64,000 nucleotides of DNA from Kistimonas sp964291485 (GCA_964291485.2 OZ220225.1:124001-188000), one strand, 5' to 3'; shown: positions 18,927 through 28,167, counted from the stretch's first letter. Notes: generated from the letters alone by a model not told the origin. Program-made: numbers and translations.

Positions 18927-19322
18927 TCAAACAATGAAAACCGTCAACATGGCTGTTGCCATGAATACCATGACGGCCACCTGCGAACGGACAGAGAGTC
19001 TGGCCAGCCCACAGACACCATGACCACTGGTACAGCCACTGCCTAACCGGGTACCAAAACCCACCAGTAGCCCGGCACTTATCAACAGGAGAGGACTAGC
19101 GTCTGGTGCAGGAACAGATTTATTTAATAAAGCCAGTGCGGTCATACCACCTGCCCCCATAGCAATGAGAAAGGCAACACGCCATAGCGCATCACCACGG
19201 CGAATACCTCCGAGAATGCCGGATATGCCTGCCACCCGGCCATTGCCCCACAACAACAGTGCAGCAGAAAGACCTATCAGCATACCGCCGAGCAACCCTG
19301 AAAGCGGCGTGAATGACGTCAT
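18927..19322 (-). CDS. pmpA: YeeE/YedE family sulfur-compound transporter, first half
   Basis: A membrane protein of about 131 residues with the hallmark YeeE/YedE segment GSGCTSGHGVCGLARLS, whose conserved cysteine relays sulfur, and several hydrophobic helices. The ATG at 19322 is preferred over one eight codons upstream because AGGGGG lies just ahead and it begins two bases after the bigR stop. It sits between the regulator and the partner transporter gene, so the three are almost certainly co-transcribed. Confidence 0.86.
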   Translation of the reverse strand: MTSFTPLSGLLGGMLIGLSAALLLWGNGRVAGISGILGGIRRGDALWRVAFLIAMGAGGMTALALLNKSVPAPDASPLLLISAGLLVGFGTRLGSGCTSGHGVCGLARLSVRSQVAVMVFMATAMLTVFIV

Positions 19323-19324
19323 GA

Positions 19325-19636
19325 CTATTTCCCCCTTGAAACGCAATAAATGCCATGCAATGTTTCGAGTATTTTTGCAGCATCCTGACTGGCAATGCGG
19401 TAGTAGATAGTTTGTGACTCCCGCCTTGTGGCAACCAGCCCGTCCTTCCGCAAAACAGCCAAATGCTGGGACAGGGCTGACTGGCTAAGGTCAATCTGCA
19501 TATTGATTTCCGAGACCGTCATTTCACCTTCCACCAGCAGGCACAGGATCATCAGACGATTCTCATTGGCCAAGGCCTTGAGTAGTTCAGAGGCTTTCTT
19601 TGTATTGCGGCGCATGACCTGTGCAGACATCTTCAT
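19325..19636 (-). CDS. bigR: ArsR family persulfide-sensing repressor, BigR/SqrR-like
   Basis: A 103-residue ArsR-type winged-helix repressor with recognition helix SQSALSQHLAVLRKDG. It has exactly two cysteines, Cys32 and Cys98, 66 residues apart. That is the spacing of the redox pair in Xylella BigR, which forms a disulfide or tetrasulfide with reactive sulfur. There are no metal-binding CxC motifs. It leads the operon with two YeeE/YedE genes. A palindromic operator candidate lies about 50 bases upstream. The expected role is derepression of sulfur transport when sulfide or persulfide rises. Confidence 0.85.
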   Translation of the reverse strand: MKMSAQVMRRNTKKASELLKALANENRLMILCLLVEGEMTVSEINMQIDLSQSALSQHLAVLRKDGLVATRRESQTIYYRIASQDAAKILETLHGIYCVSRGK

Positions 19637-19683
19637 GCAATTATTCGCTTATTCATTCTGGTGCCTTATACGATCCATATGAA

Positions 19684-19703
19684 ATATTAGAGATACCTAA
19701 TAT
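19684..19703. promoter_or_regulatory. candidate BigR operator
   Basis: A perfect inverted repeat ATATTAG-N6-CTAATAT sits 48 bases upstream of the bigR start, within an AT-rich promoter-like region. Position, symmetry and composition match what is expected for autoregulation by a BigR-type repressor. Confidence 0.6.
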
Positions 19704-20141
19704 AAAGAATTATAATATTCGTTCAATGAAAAGAATTGAAAAGCTCTCCAAATATGAAGAACTGTGCAGTCAATCATGTCTACGAGTCATAGTATCCGAC
19801 AGCGGTATCTGGCCGATTTTTAGTCTGTTTTCGAGGGTTTCTTATCACAGGTCTGTATATTGCTTTAAAGAGTAATACAGTATTGGCCGGTTTAATTTTT
19901 AACAGCTATATTTCATCTCCACTAATAATAGCTACCATTTTTCTTTATTGATCAACCGAACTACTCGGTAGTCTGACAAGATACAACCATGCTAACTGTT
20001 AATGACATGTGCATGATTTTTTAAAAGTGCTTATAGCTCCACATACGGTAATGTTTTAAATATGTACAACTATTGTCTTTTTATTTTTTATTTATCACTT
20101 TATTCGTCCTTTGTATAACAGGGAATCGCAGGAGGTATAAA
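19704..20141. other. AT-rich intergenic region
   Basis: About 440 bases between the bigR promoter and the S41 protease start. No coding frame is convincing. It ends in a strong AGGAGG ribosome-binding site at about 20130-20135. Confidence 0.4.
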
Positions 20142-22127
20142 ATGCGCTTTCTAACCTTAGGGTTGTCGCTACTTGGCTTATTGCTATCAGTTGTAGCCAA
20201 GGGAGATGACCTCACTATTACCCGACTCCCCTCTAACAATGGCCTACTTTCAGAGTCATCTCTTTTAAAACAGCTTTTTGAGGAAAAATTCTCCTATTAT
20301 CCGCTTTTTTCAAAAGATCTGAATAAACAGCTTGATCAGCTCAATGTTTATAAACTACCTGATGAAATGATCAAATACCGGCTTGAACTACAAAAGATCA
20401 TTGCAACCTACAATGATTCCCTGTCCGGTGTGGAAGATCTGTTTAATACAAGACAGAATCCAAATAAAAGCAGCATCTACGAACAGCGTATTGGAATTAT
20501 AAAAGTCATCGCCGAGAAGCGACCACAATTTGTGCTGATGGCCCAATGTGAATTCAAGTCCAGCAGCGGGGAAAGCTATATTGAACAAAACCTGTTTGAT
20601 TCAAAACATCCTTACTTGGCAGCTATCGACAATATTCCTGTAGCTTACTGGCTTCATAAGCTTGAATCCTATATCCCTACTACCAATAACGCCAGGGTTT
20701 ATGAACAATCCGGTTACTGGCTGGAGCACATAAACCAGGCAAGAAAACTGATTGGTCAGCCATTATCCAATAAAGCAAGGCTTACCATGGCTGCAGATGA
20801 CGGCACCACGACTGATCACTTTGTACCACTCAATGAAAACCTTCATAGCTGTCCAAAAGATGCCAGTTATAACGTGCAGTTTGTCGATGTTCTCCCTGAT
20901 TCTGAAACCATAACCGCTTCTACTGACGGCAACATTGCCTACGTACATCTGCCTGTAATGTATAACCTGGCTGACCAAAGCGAAGCATCACAGATGTTTT
21001 TGCTCATGGAACAGCTGCGTTCGGTATCCGGCAAAAAAGGCATGATTCTCGACCTTCGAGATAACCACAAAGGAAATCGAACAGCTCTGATAGCTTTATA
21101 TCCTTTTCTAGCCTATAAGGACTCTCCTCCAAGAGTGGCTAATATCATGAGTTATCGCTTATCAGCCCGGGACTCTCTGTGGGGCGACCCCGATAGCGAC
21201 CAACTGCTCAGCCGATTTGTTTTCCGTAATGATCATCCTCAATGGTCTGCACAGGAGCGTGCTGCGATTGAGGCATTTGAAATGACAGATGTTCACCAGA
21301 ATATCAGTGAAGCGACTCCCGGGGTCACTCCCAACTGGTATAAAGGTGATAAATTTAGCCGTTGGCATTATATGGTCATGTCACCACGGCAGTCGTTTTT
21401 TCGGCAACTTGTCCAGTCCTATGAAATCGATACCATTGAAGACTCTCTCATAGCGGATAATTTCTCGGAATTGATCAACCACTGGGATGAGATACTGCCA
21501 GGTTACACGCGTCCTGAGCATATCGTGGTGCTATCTAACCAAGGTACGTACAGTGCCGCTGAAATTCTCCTGAGTGCCGTAAAAGGCATGGATGGGGTGA
21601 TAATTATGGGGAGCCGGACAGGTGGAGGCAGTTCCATGGCTAAATCGTATTCCCTGCCATTTGGCACCCAGATAAAACTTGGTTATTCCCTCTCATTTAC
21701 CCCTGATGGGTATTTGTATGACAACTATGGGGTTGAACCCGATCGGCACATATACCCTAAGGCAGAAGATTTCCATTTCAAACAATATCTCAATACGAAC
21801 CGCCCACAAGTGGTTCATGCTGATGACAGTCTTCTCAGGCAAGCTATCCGCTTCATTAAAACCAGTCAAACCTCGTCACGTTCATTATCAGCAGGCCCTA
21901 TCTACGGCGATGATGATGCCAGGGAAAAATGTACCGTCCTGTGTGAGACGAACGATGGTTTATGGAACCAGAAATGGGGATCACTCATTCCCGGAGAAAT
22001 GGCAGTCTGCCAATGTCTTCTTCCCAGCGAGCCGCTGGAAATGATTAAGGAACCCATACTCAAGGACAAATTACCCAAGCAGTGGTTTGATGCGCCCCGT
22101 ACTGCAGCGCATTTTTCATCGAAATAA
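20142..22127 (+). CDS. secreted S41 family (tail-specific type) peptidase
   Basis: A 661-residue exported serine protease. The signal peptide is MRFLTLGLSLLGLLLSVVAKG. The start at 20142 is fixed by AGGAGG nine bases upstream; an earlier in-frame start lacks one. The S41 catalytic region lies in the C-terminal half: GMILDLRDNHKGN, then VLSNQGTYSAAEILL with predicted nucleophile Ser471, and GSRTGGGSS. The first 250 residues form a long helical domain without a recognisable PDZ. It probably acts in the periplasm or is secreted. A perfect palindromic terminator follows. Confidence 0.82.
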   Translation: MRFLTLGLSLLGLLLSVVAKGDDLTITRLPSNNGLLSESSLLKQLFEEKFSYYPLFSKDLNKQLDQLNVYKLPDEMIKYRLELQKIIATYNDSLSGVEDLFNTRQNPNKSSIYEQRIGIIKVIAEKRPQFVLMAQCEFKSSSGESYIEQNLFDSKHPYLAAIDNIPVAYWLHKLESYIPTTNNARVYEQSGYWLEHINQARKLIGQPLSNKARLTMAADDGTTTDHFVPLNENLHSCPKDASYNVQFVDVLPDSETITASTDGNIAYVHLPVMYNLADQSEASQMFLLMEQLRSVSGKKGMILDLRDNHKGNRTALIALYPFLAYKDSPPRVANIMSYRLSARDSLWGDPDSDQLLSRFVFRNDHPQWSAQERAAIEAFEMTDVHQNISEATPGVTPNWYKGDKFSRWHYMVMSPRQSFFRQLVQSYEIDTIEDSLIADNFSELINHWDEILPGYTRPEHIVVLSNQGTYSAAEILLSAVKGMDGVIIMGSRTGGGSSMAKSYSLPFGTQIKLGYSLSFTPDGYLYDNYGVEPDRHIYPKAEDFHFKQYLNTNRPQVVHADDSLLRQAIRFIKTSQTSSRSLSAGPIYGDDDAREKCTVLCETNDGLWNQKWGSLIPGEMAVCQCLLPSEPLEMIKEPILKDKLPKQWFDAPRTAAHFSSK

Positions 22128-22142
22128 TATCAAACCATGAAT

Positions 22143-22170
22143 AGGAAAGGGCTGATATCAGCCCTTTCCT
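22143..22170 (+). terminator. palindromic terminator downstream of the S41 protease gene
   Basis: A 28-base perfect palindrome (AGGAAAGGGCTG stem, ATAT loop) begins 15 bases after the stop codon. It lacks a long T tract, but its position and strength fit a terminator. Confidence 0.65.
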
Positions 22171-22258
22171 GATTAACAGGTGCGCCTGTTCCGCCTCAAA
22201 CAAGAAAAAAGTCATGCAAGATGGGACAACGGTTTGTTTGTATTTTGTTGGACCATGA

Positions 22259-22647
22259 CTTTTTATCGTCATTACATCAGAAAAAAATAAGAGTAACTGT
22301 AACCTCAAAGAAGCAATTAGTGGCGCAGATTTAAGTCCTAGTCTCAGTAAGTCATCCAGTAATACTGGAGATACGGCTATCTGGCATGAGGTAGATAACT
22401 TATTCAATCACATCCAAGGTATTTTATGTGAATTTACAGATAAGGGAAAATTAATAGGTTTAATTTCCATAAGAGTTTCTAATATGTACCTGTCTAAAAC
22501 TTATGTGCTGAAAACATTTTCTTAGATAAACAACCAGACATCGACACTAAATTGCTACAAGAGAATGAGATATCGAAAGGCGCTACCTATTTCATGGCCT
22601 TCCGATTTCTTGATCCAAATACTGACGACCATATTTACTGGACTTGA
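22259..22647 (+). pseudogene. possible decayed gene fragment
   Basis: An open frame of 88 codons without an ATG runs from 22259 to a TAG at 22523-22525, with protein-like content (SGADLSPSLSKSSSNTGD, then AIWHEVDNLFNHIQGILCEF). A second frame, shifted relative to the first, continues to a TGA at 22647 (GATYFMAFRFLDPNTDDH). Together they look like a short gene broken by a stop and a frameshift. I recognise no family, and chance coding similarity is possible. The end overlaps the ceramidase stop by a few bases. Confidence 0.3.
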
Positions 22648-24653
22648 AACGCCTCACTAACGCCTTGATAAGGTTTCATCAGAAACGTCCATGCCTCTTT
22701 ATATACGCCTTCATGTACTATGCGATATGTGCCAGAAGGCGTATCCGAGGGAATAAACCAGTCAATAATGGCGTGGGAAGTACCCCAGAACCCATCAATA
22801 CGCTGCCACGTATAGCGCGTTTCCAGATCCCTATCACGGGCAACAGTCTGCCACTGACCATTCTCATAGCGTTGTACTTTCAGAAAACTTTCCATGGTTT
22901 TCAAGTCATTGCGGGGATGCCCGGACCAGAATTTCACCTGTACATGCGTTCCTTTCTGATAGCTAGTGTTAGCATCCTGTACGATCTGGCCAATGGACTT
23001 GAATACCGGCGCCTGATCATGCACAACCGGCTTGTTGTAATACACCACCTGATCATCAGACAGATCATCCGGTACCGGTTCAGACTCACCAGCCCAGGGG
23101 TCCATGGCTGAATCCGCCAGCAACTCAGCCAGCCGTGAAAACGACTGCCGATAGGCCGCCAATGTCCAGGGACCAAAGTGGGTACTGGCACCCTCGTAGT
23201 GTTGTTTTTCATATTCTTCACGAGTCGTGACATAACCGGCATAGGCATTGGAATAGCCCGCCAAAACAGTATGACTCAACCCTGTATTCTCAACAGCTTC
23301 AACCGTCTTCCGAATACGGCGGCCTGCCATGACCGTGAACTCACCCGGCACAGCCAACAAACCAAGCGAACCAATCTTCATGATGGAAACTGGCAATACA
23401 TCCGGCGTCCATGGATAAGGCTGTACATTCCCGGTTGCCAGCAATATGGGTTTCGGAGCCTGGCATGCTTCCTGTTCTGGTGTTGGCGGCATAACCATCC
23501 CGGTAATCCCTTCCCAGAACGCTTCACTCTCCTGTTGCCCTTCCTCAAATAGAGGACCGCGTCCGTCTTCTGTTCCAGAGGCAAAGGCATAGCCCAACGC
23601 TGCGACACAGGTTGTCTTTTCCCCTTGTCCTGTAAAACGGTCATTCACCGCAACAGACGACATATTCACATACCGGTGTTGTACTGCCAGATTTCCCTGC
23701 AACTGTTCTGTTGCGTTCTGAAACAGCATCCAGGCCTTATCGAACTGCCTTTCAGCAATTATCTGGTTACTTTCATCTGGTGTAGAACCGGGGCCGGTAC
23801 CGTCCAGATTAAGATTAGGCGTCATATCGCCGGCATTGGTCTGGGCGAAAGCAGCGACATACACATTGCTCCCGGTATAACTGCTCCCCATGCGCTTCTC
23901 AAACAGGTATTGGGCAACACCCTTGTTATCGGATGTCAGCAGGGTATTGGTCATCGGCAGACTGACTGCATGGACGGGAAACCAACTGATCATGCCGATA
24001 TCCCGATCTTCGCCTTGAATGAAGCGGAGCACCGTCATTTCAGGATCAATTGCGGAATACTGGTCAGCATCAACATTATTCTCATAGGCAGGCAGGGAGC
24101 GATTGGCGCTGGCATTCCACAATTCGCCACGGTTAAACAGGATACGTCCCGGCGCCAGTGATTCATGGGCCCGCACGATAGACTGGAAAATGCCTTCTAC
24201 AGTTGCTTCATAGGTCTGCTGGACAAAGCCTTCAGCGGTCACGTTATACAGGGCGTAGTGTGAGTGTCCGCCTGCACCACCATGGGTATGTGTTGCACTG
24301 ATAATCAAGTTGTCATCGTTATACAGAGCCCCATAGCGTGCCTTGAGCCTTTTAAGAACACCCTGGGTCACGCCTTGAAATACAGCGCCCTGGTCTACAG
24401 AGACAAACACCACCCGGTTTTCCTCTGCAACCGGTTCTGCAATCACAAACGTCCTTGACCACTGGCGATCACGAATACCCGTGGAAAACTGGTCAGAACT
24501 GGCATAGCCAAACAGGTTCACTTCTGCCGCAGGCCCGGTGATATCGTAAATGCCGACACCCACCCGATAATTGTTTTCTACAGCCATCGTCGTTTGTATC
24601 AGGCACAGGCAAAACAACGCTATACACTGCCGGAGATAATTCCCCATATGCAT
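22635..24653 (-). CDS. secreted neutral ceramidase
   Basis: A 672-residue exported hydrolase that cleaves ceramide to sphingosine and fatty acid. It has a signal peptide (CIALFCLCLIQTTMA), and the zinc ligands of the Pseudomonas enzyme are recognisable: THTH (His122/His124), FPVHAVS (His228), PGEFTVMAG and GYSNAYAGY. The C-terminal immunoglobulin-like domain is present (VQVKFWSGHPRNDLKT). The nucleophile motif reads NAGDMTPN, with Thr278 where characterised enzymes have Ser. Bacteria rarely make sphingolipids, so the substrate is probably host-derived. It is divergent from satP and stands alone. Confidence 0.93.
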   Translation of the reverse strand: MHMGNYLRQCIALFCLCLIQTTMAVENNYRVGVGIYDITGPAAEVNLFGYASSDQFSTGIRDRQWSRTFVIAEPVAEENRVVFVSVDQGAVFQGVTQGVLKRLKARYGALYNDDNLIISATHTHGGAGGHSHYALYNVTAEGFVQQTYEATVEGIFQSIVRAHESLAPGRILFNRGELWNASANRSLPAYENNVDADQYSAIDPEMTVLRFIQGEDRDIGMISWFPVHAVSLPMTNTLLTSDNKGVAQYLFEKRMGSSYTGSNVYVAAFAQTNAGDMTPNLNLDGTGPGSTPDESNQIIAERQFDKAWMLFQNATEQLQGNLAVQHRYVNMSSVAVNDRFTGQGEKTTCVAALGYAFASGTEDGRGPLFEEGQQESEAFWEGITGMVMPPTPEQEACQAPKPILLATGNVQPYPWTPDVLPVSIMKIGSLGLLAVPGEFTVMAGRRIRKTVEAVENTGLSHTVLAGYSNAYAGYVTTREEYEKQHYEGASTHFGPWTLAAYRQSFSRLAELLADSAMDPWAGESEPVPDDLSDDQVVYYNKPVVHDQAPVFKSIGQIVQDANTSYQKGTHVQVKFWSGHPRNDLKTMESFLKVQRYENGQWQTVARDRDLETRYTWQRIDGFWGTSHAIIDWFIPSDTPSGTYRIVHEGVYKEAWTFLMKPYQGVSEAFQVQ

Positions 24654-24858
24654 TTCCTCACTGAAACAACATTCGTTTGATCAGGACCATGGCGGCAGGA
24701 GACAACGCACAGACCGGAGAAACAGGGCGTTACCGGAAAAGACAAAGGACTCAGAACCGATCCATCCATGGCAGAATGTTCAGACCAGTACGATCGAACA
24801 GCCAGCGTCTGTACAGCTTTAAGGGTATGCCGGGAACCGGTTATCTTCCGGCTCATTT

Positions 24859-24874
24859 TGTGAACCCGTTCACA
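24859..24874. promoter_or_regulatory. candidate CRP/Vfr binding site
   Basis: TGTGA-N6-TCACA, a perfect match to the CRP half-site consensus with correct spacing, lies between the divergent ceramidase and satP genes, about 235 bases upstream of satP and 205 upstream of the ceramidase start. Acetate permease genes are known CRP targets in enterics. The rest of the 454-base intergenic region shows no other clear signal. Confidence 0.5.
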
Positions 24875-25107
24875 CTTTCAACTTTTCGTACAAATAACCC
24901 ATAAATCGTGTAAATGCGGATTTTGCCCCGCTGACCAAATGACTAGTCTTGCTGCCCTTTAGATTGTCCGGCCGCTTTTGGCCTGTTGGCGACAATCCTC
25001 CACACAGCACTCTGTTTCCTTTCTGGCTTCCGCTTTTCCTGGTTGAGGTCGGGAACAGTGGCTGTCTTTAACCCGCTACTATTCATCACTGCTACAAGGA
25101 TACCGAC

Positions 25108-25671
25108 GTGTCAGAAAAACTGGCCAATCCCGCTCCGCTGGGCCTGATGGGCTTCGGCATGACCACCATTCTGCTTAACATTCATAACGCCGGTTTCTTT
25201 CCGATCAGCGCCATGATCCTGGCCATGGGCCTGTGCTATGGCGGCCTGGCCCAGGTCATCGTGGGTATCATGGAATTCAAGAAGGGTAATACCTTCGGTC
25301 TGACCGCTTTTACCTCCTACGGTCTGTTCTGGTGGTCCCTGGTGCTGCTGCTGATCTTCCCGTCCATGGGAATCTCGGAAGCCACGCCTGCCGCGTTCAT
25401 GGGCTGGTATCTGGGCCTGTGGGGCATATTCACCGGTTTCATGTTCTTCGGCACCCTGAAGGCCAACCGCGCTCTGCAGTTTGTCTTTGCGTCTCTGACC
25501 GTGCTGTTCTTCCTGCTGGCTGCCCGTGATTTCACCGGCTCCAAGCTGATCGGCACCATCGCCGGTTTCGAAGGCATCATCTGTGGCGCCAGCGCTATCT
25601 ACCTGGCCATGGCGGAAGTGCTGAACGAACAGTTCGGCCGCACCGTGCTGCCTATCGGCGAAGTTCGCTGA
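25108..25671 (+). CDS. satP: acetate/succinate permease (GPR1/FUN34/YaaH family)
   Basis: A 187-residue inner-membrane protein with six helices and the family motif NPAPLGLMGFGMTT at its N terminus. Members take up acetate and succinate with protons. The start is GTG, supported by AAGGA seven bases upstream. High G+C codon use suggests high expression. It is followed by a hairpin terminator and then by an acyl-CoA synthetase, a plausible metabolic neighbour. Confidence 0.9.
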   Translation: MSEKLANPAPLGLMGFGMTTILLNIHNAGFFPISAMILAMGLCYGGLAQVIVGIMEFKKGNTFGLTAFTSYGLFWWSLVLLLIFPSMGISEATPAAFMGWYLGLWGIFTGFMFFGTLKANRALQFVFASLTVLFFLLAARDFTGSKLIGTIAGFEGIICGASAIYLAMAEVLNEQFGRTVLPIGEVR

Positions 25672-25677
25672 TAAAAT

Positions 25678-25707
25678 TTGCCCCGGAGCTAACGTGCTTT
25701 GGGGCAA
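25678..25707 (+). terminator. terminator downstream of satP
   Basis: A TTGCCCC / GGGGCAA stem lies six bases after the satP stop and is followed by a pyrimidine-rich tract (CCTTCCTTTTT). Confidence 0.65.
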
Positions 25708-25833
25708 CCTTCCTTTTTGAATACCGTTCCTTTTTTCTCCCCACACCCCAACATACCGCTGACTATACTTCCTCCCCGATTTATTCCCTGAACAGGGACA
25801 ACGGATCACTCCCGTTAACTGGAGAGCGACGTA

Positions 25834-27546
25834 ATGACGGCATCCCGGTTGAGCTACACCTCTTGCACTGCAGAACAACCTTTACTGGGGATGACCATCG
25901 GCGAAATGCTGGATATCACGGCAGACCGTTTTCCTGACCGGGAAGCACTGGTTGTCCGGCACCAATCGATTCGCTGGTCCTGGCGCAAACTGAAGGATAA
26001 GACCGATGCCTGTGCACGAGCGCTTCTGGCCATCGGCGTTGAACAGGGGGATCGAATAGGTATCTGGTCACCCAACCGATCAGAATGGACGTTGATCCAG
26101 CTCGCAGCCGCAAAGATCGGCGCCATTCTGGTGAACATCAATCCCGCCTATCGTGTTCCAGAGCTGAAATATGCCATGACTCTCTGTGGCATACGCTTTC
26201 TGGTGACAGCGGAGCGATTCCGGCAATCCGACTACATTGAGATGCTGCAATCCCTCCTGACTGAACCACAAAAGAACCCCGGCAGAGCTGGCTGCAGTAA
26301 AGAAGTGCCTACGCTGGAAACCATCATCACACTGTCTGATATCACATATCTGGGCATGATCCGCTGGCAAGATATTATGGAAAAAGGGAACAGCCTGTCA
26401 GAAAGTGATCTGGTAAAACATCAGCAGGCTCTACAGTTCGATGATCCCATCAATATCCAATACACTTCTGGCACCACCGGGCATCCCAAAGGCGTGACCC
26501 TGACCCATCACAATATCCTGAATAATGCCTACTTTGTGGCTCGACAGATGCGCCTCACGGAGCAGGATCGCCTGGTGGTACCGGTTCCTCTGTATCACTG
26601 TTTTGGTATGGTGCTCGCCAACCTGGCCTGCCTGACCTGTGGCGCTACGCTGATTTACCCCTCTGAAGGTTTTGATGCCAAACAGACACTCGTTGTAGTG
26701 GCAGAGGAGAAAGCTACTGCATTACACGGGGTTCCCACCATGTTCATTGCAGAACTCCATGAGCCCGATTTTGCCAGCTACGACCTCTCCACTCTGCGCA
26801 CGGGGATTATTGCGGGCAGCCTCTGCCCTGTAGAACTGATGAAACGCATTCTCAGCGATATGCATCTCAGCGAAATCCAGATCGGCTACGGGATGACGGA
26901 AACCAGCCCCATCAGCACCCAGACCAGCCATGACACTTCACTGGAAAAACGGGTAACAACCGTTGGCAGAACCCAACCGCACCAGGAAACAAAAATCATC
27001 TCTACCGATGATCAACACATTGTTCCAAGAGGTCAGATCGGTGAACTCTGCACCCGTGGCTATAGCGTCATGATGAAATACTGGAATGACCAGGAAGCCA
27101 CCGGTAACGCCATTGATGAGGCGGGCTGGATGCACAGTGGCGACCTGGCCCTGATGGATGATGATGGCTTTATCCAGATCATTGGCCGCATCAAGGACAT
27201 GGTGATCCGGGGTGGGGAAAACATCTATCCGAAGGAAATCGAAGACCTGTTTTATACCCATCCGGCAGTGGCTGAAATTCATGTGACCGGTGTACCGGAT
27301 CCCAAATATGGGGAAGCTGTCATTGCATGGATAAGGCTAAAGGACGGAGTCGAGGCCCCTTCAGAACAATCACTTCGTGATTTCTGTCAGGACCAGATTG
27401 CCCACTTCAAGATTCCCCGCTATTTCAAATTTACCGACAGTTTTCCGATGACAATTACCGGAAAGGTGCAGAAATATAAAATCCGCGAAATCAGTACTCA
27501 GGAACTGGGTCTGAATGAAACCGCCTTGCCAGGAACTGCCGTTTAA
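25834..27546 (+). CDS. acyl-CoA synthetase (AMP-binding, ACSF2/FadD-like)
   Basis: A 570-residue adenylate-forming ligase that activates a carboxylic acid with ATP and CoA. Visible motifs in order: YTSGTTGHPKGVTLTH (P-loop), GYGMTETSP, GELCTRGYSVMMKYW, GWMHSGDLA, GRIKDMVIRGGENIYPKEIE, and the catalytic Lys region TGKVQKYK. Sequence resembles medium-chain acyl-CoA synthetases of the ACSF2 group rather than acetyl-CoA synthetase. The start follows GGAGAG. A gamma-carbonic anhydrase gene follows on the same strand 70 bases downstream. Confidence 0.9.
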   Translation: MTASRLSYTSCTAEQPLLGMTIGEMLDITADRFPDREALVVRHQSIRWSWRKLKDKTDACARALLAIGVEQGDRIGIWSPNRSEWTLIQLAAAKIGAILVNINPAYRVPELKYAMTLCGIRFLVTAERFRQSDYIEMLQSLLTEPQKNPGRAGCSKEVPTLETIITLSDITYLGMIRWQDIMEKGNSLSESDLVKHQQALQFDDPINIQYTSGTTGHPKGVTLTHHNILNNAYFVARQMRLTEQDRLVVPVPLYHCFGMVLANLACLTCGATLIYPSEGFDAKQTLVVVAEEKATALHGVPTMFIAELHEPDFASYDLSTLRTGIIAGSLCPVELMKRILSDMHLSEIQIGYGMTETSPISTQTSHDTSLEKRVTTVGRTQPHQETKIISTDDQHIVPRGQIGELCTRGYSVMMKYWNDQEATGNAIDEAGWMHSGDLALMDDDGFIQIIGRIKDMVIRGGENIYPKEIEDLFYTHPAVAEIHVTGVPDPKYGEAVIAWIRLKDGVEAPSEQSLRDFCQDQIAHFKIPRYFKFTDSFPMTITGKVQKYKIREISTQELGLNETALPGTAV

Positions 27547-27615
27547 GCCCATAGTCTTCAACAGATAATGAAAAACCTGTTGCTTACGATTCTTCATATT
27601 GTCAGGGGATAAAAT

Positions 27616-28158
27616 ATGTCTTCACCGATTCGCACCTACCAGAACAAAACACCCAAATTGGGCGAGCGTGTTTTTGTCGATCCAACGGCGGTTGTTCTGG
27701 GTGATGTGGAAATCGGTGAGGATAGTTCCGTCTGGCCCATGACGGTGATCCGTGGTGATATGCATGCCATCCGAATAGGCCAACGCACCAGTGTGCAGGA
27801 TGGCGCGGTATTGCATATAACCCATGCTGGCCCCTTTAATCCCGATGGCTGGCCGCTGATCATCGGTGATGATGTCACCATCGGCCACAAAGCCTGCCTG
27901 CATGGCTGCACCATCCATGACCGGGTTCTGATTGGCATTGGCGCCATTGTTATGGATGGTGCCGTGATTGAATCCGAGGTGCTGGTTGCCGCCGGCGCCA
28001 TGGTGGCGCCAGGCAAAGTGCTGGAGAGTGGTTTTGTCTACAAGGGGAATCCTGCCAAAAAGGCGCGCCCGTTAACCGAGAAAGAACGCAGCTTCTTCAA
28101 TTACAGCGCAGAAAATTACCGGAAGCTCAAAGACCTGCATATTGCCGAAGGCTACTGA
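27616..28158 (+). CDS. gamma-class carbonic anhydrase family protein
   Basis: A 180-residue left-handed beta-helix protein of the YrdA/CaiE/PaaY group, built from hexapeptide repeats (VVLGDVEIGEDSSVWPMTVI). It retains putative metal ligands in RGDMHAIRIG, the LHITHAG segment and IGHKACLHGC. Most homologues bind zinc as trimers; carbonic anhydrase activity is variable and may be absent. An AGGGGA site precedes the ATG. It is convergent with maiA, with only nine bases between them. Confidence 0.87.
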   Translation: MSSPIRTYQNKTPKLGERVFVDPTAVVLGDVEIGEDSSVWPMTVIRGDMHAIRIGQRTSVQDGAVLHITHAGPFNPDGWPLIIGDDVTIGHKACLHGCTIHDRVLIGIGAIVMDGAVIESEVLVAAGAMVAPGKVLESGFVYKGNPAKKARPLTEKERSFFNYSAENYRKLKDLHIAEGY

Positions 28159-28167
28159 GAACACCAC

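Noticed and set aside
22060..22407. 115-codon minus-strand frame over the end of the S41 gene
   Set aside because: It runs through the palindromic terminator and the S41 3' end. The translation looks random.
25111..25878. 255-codon minus-strand frame
   Set aside because: It lies opposite satP and the start of the acyl-CoA synthetase gene. Its Gln/His/Gly-rich translation is typical of an antisense shadow.
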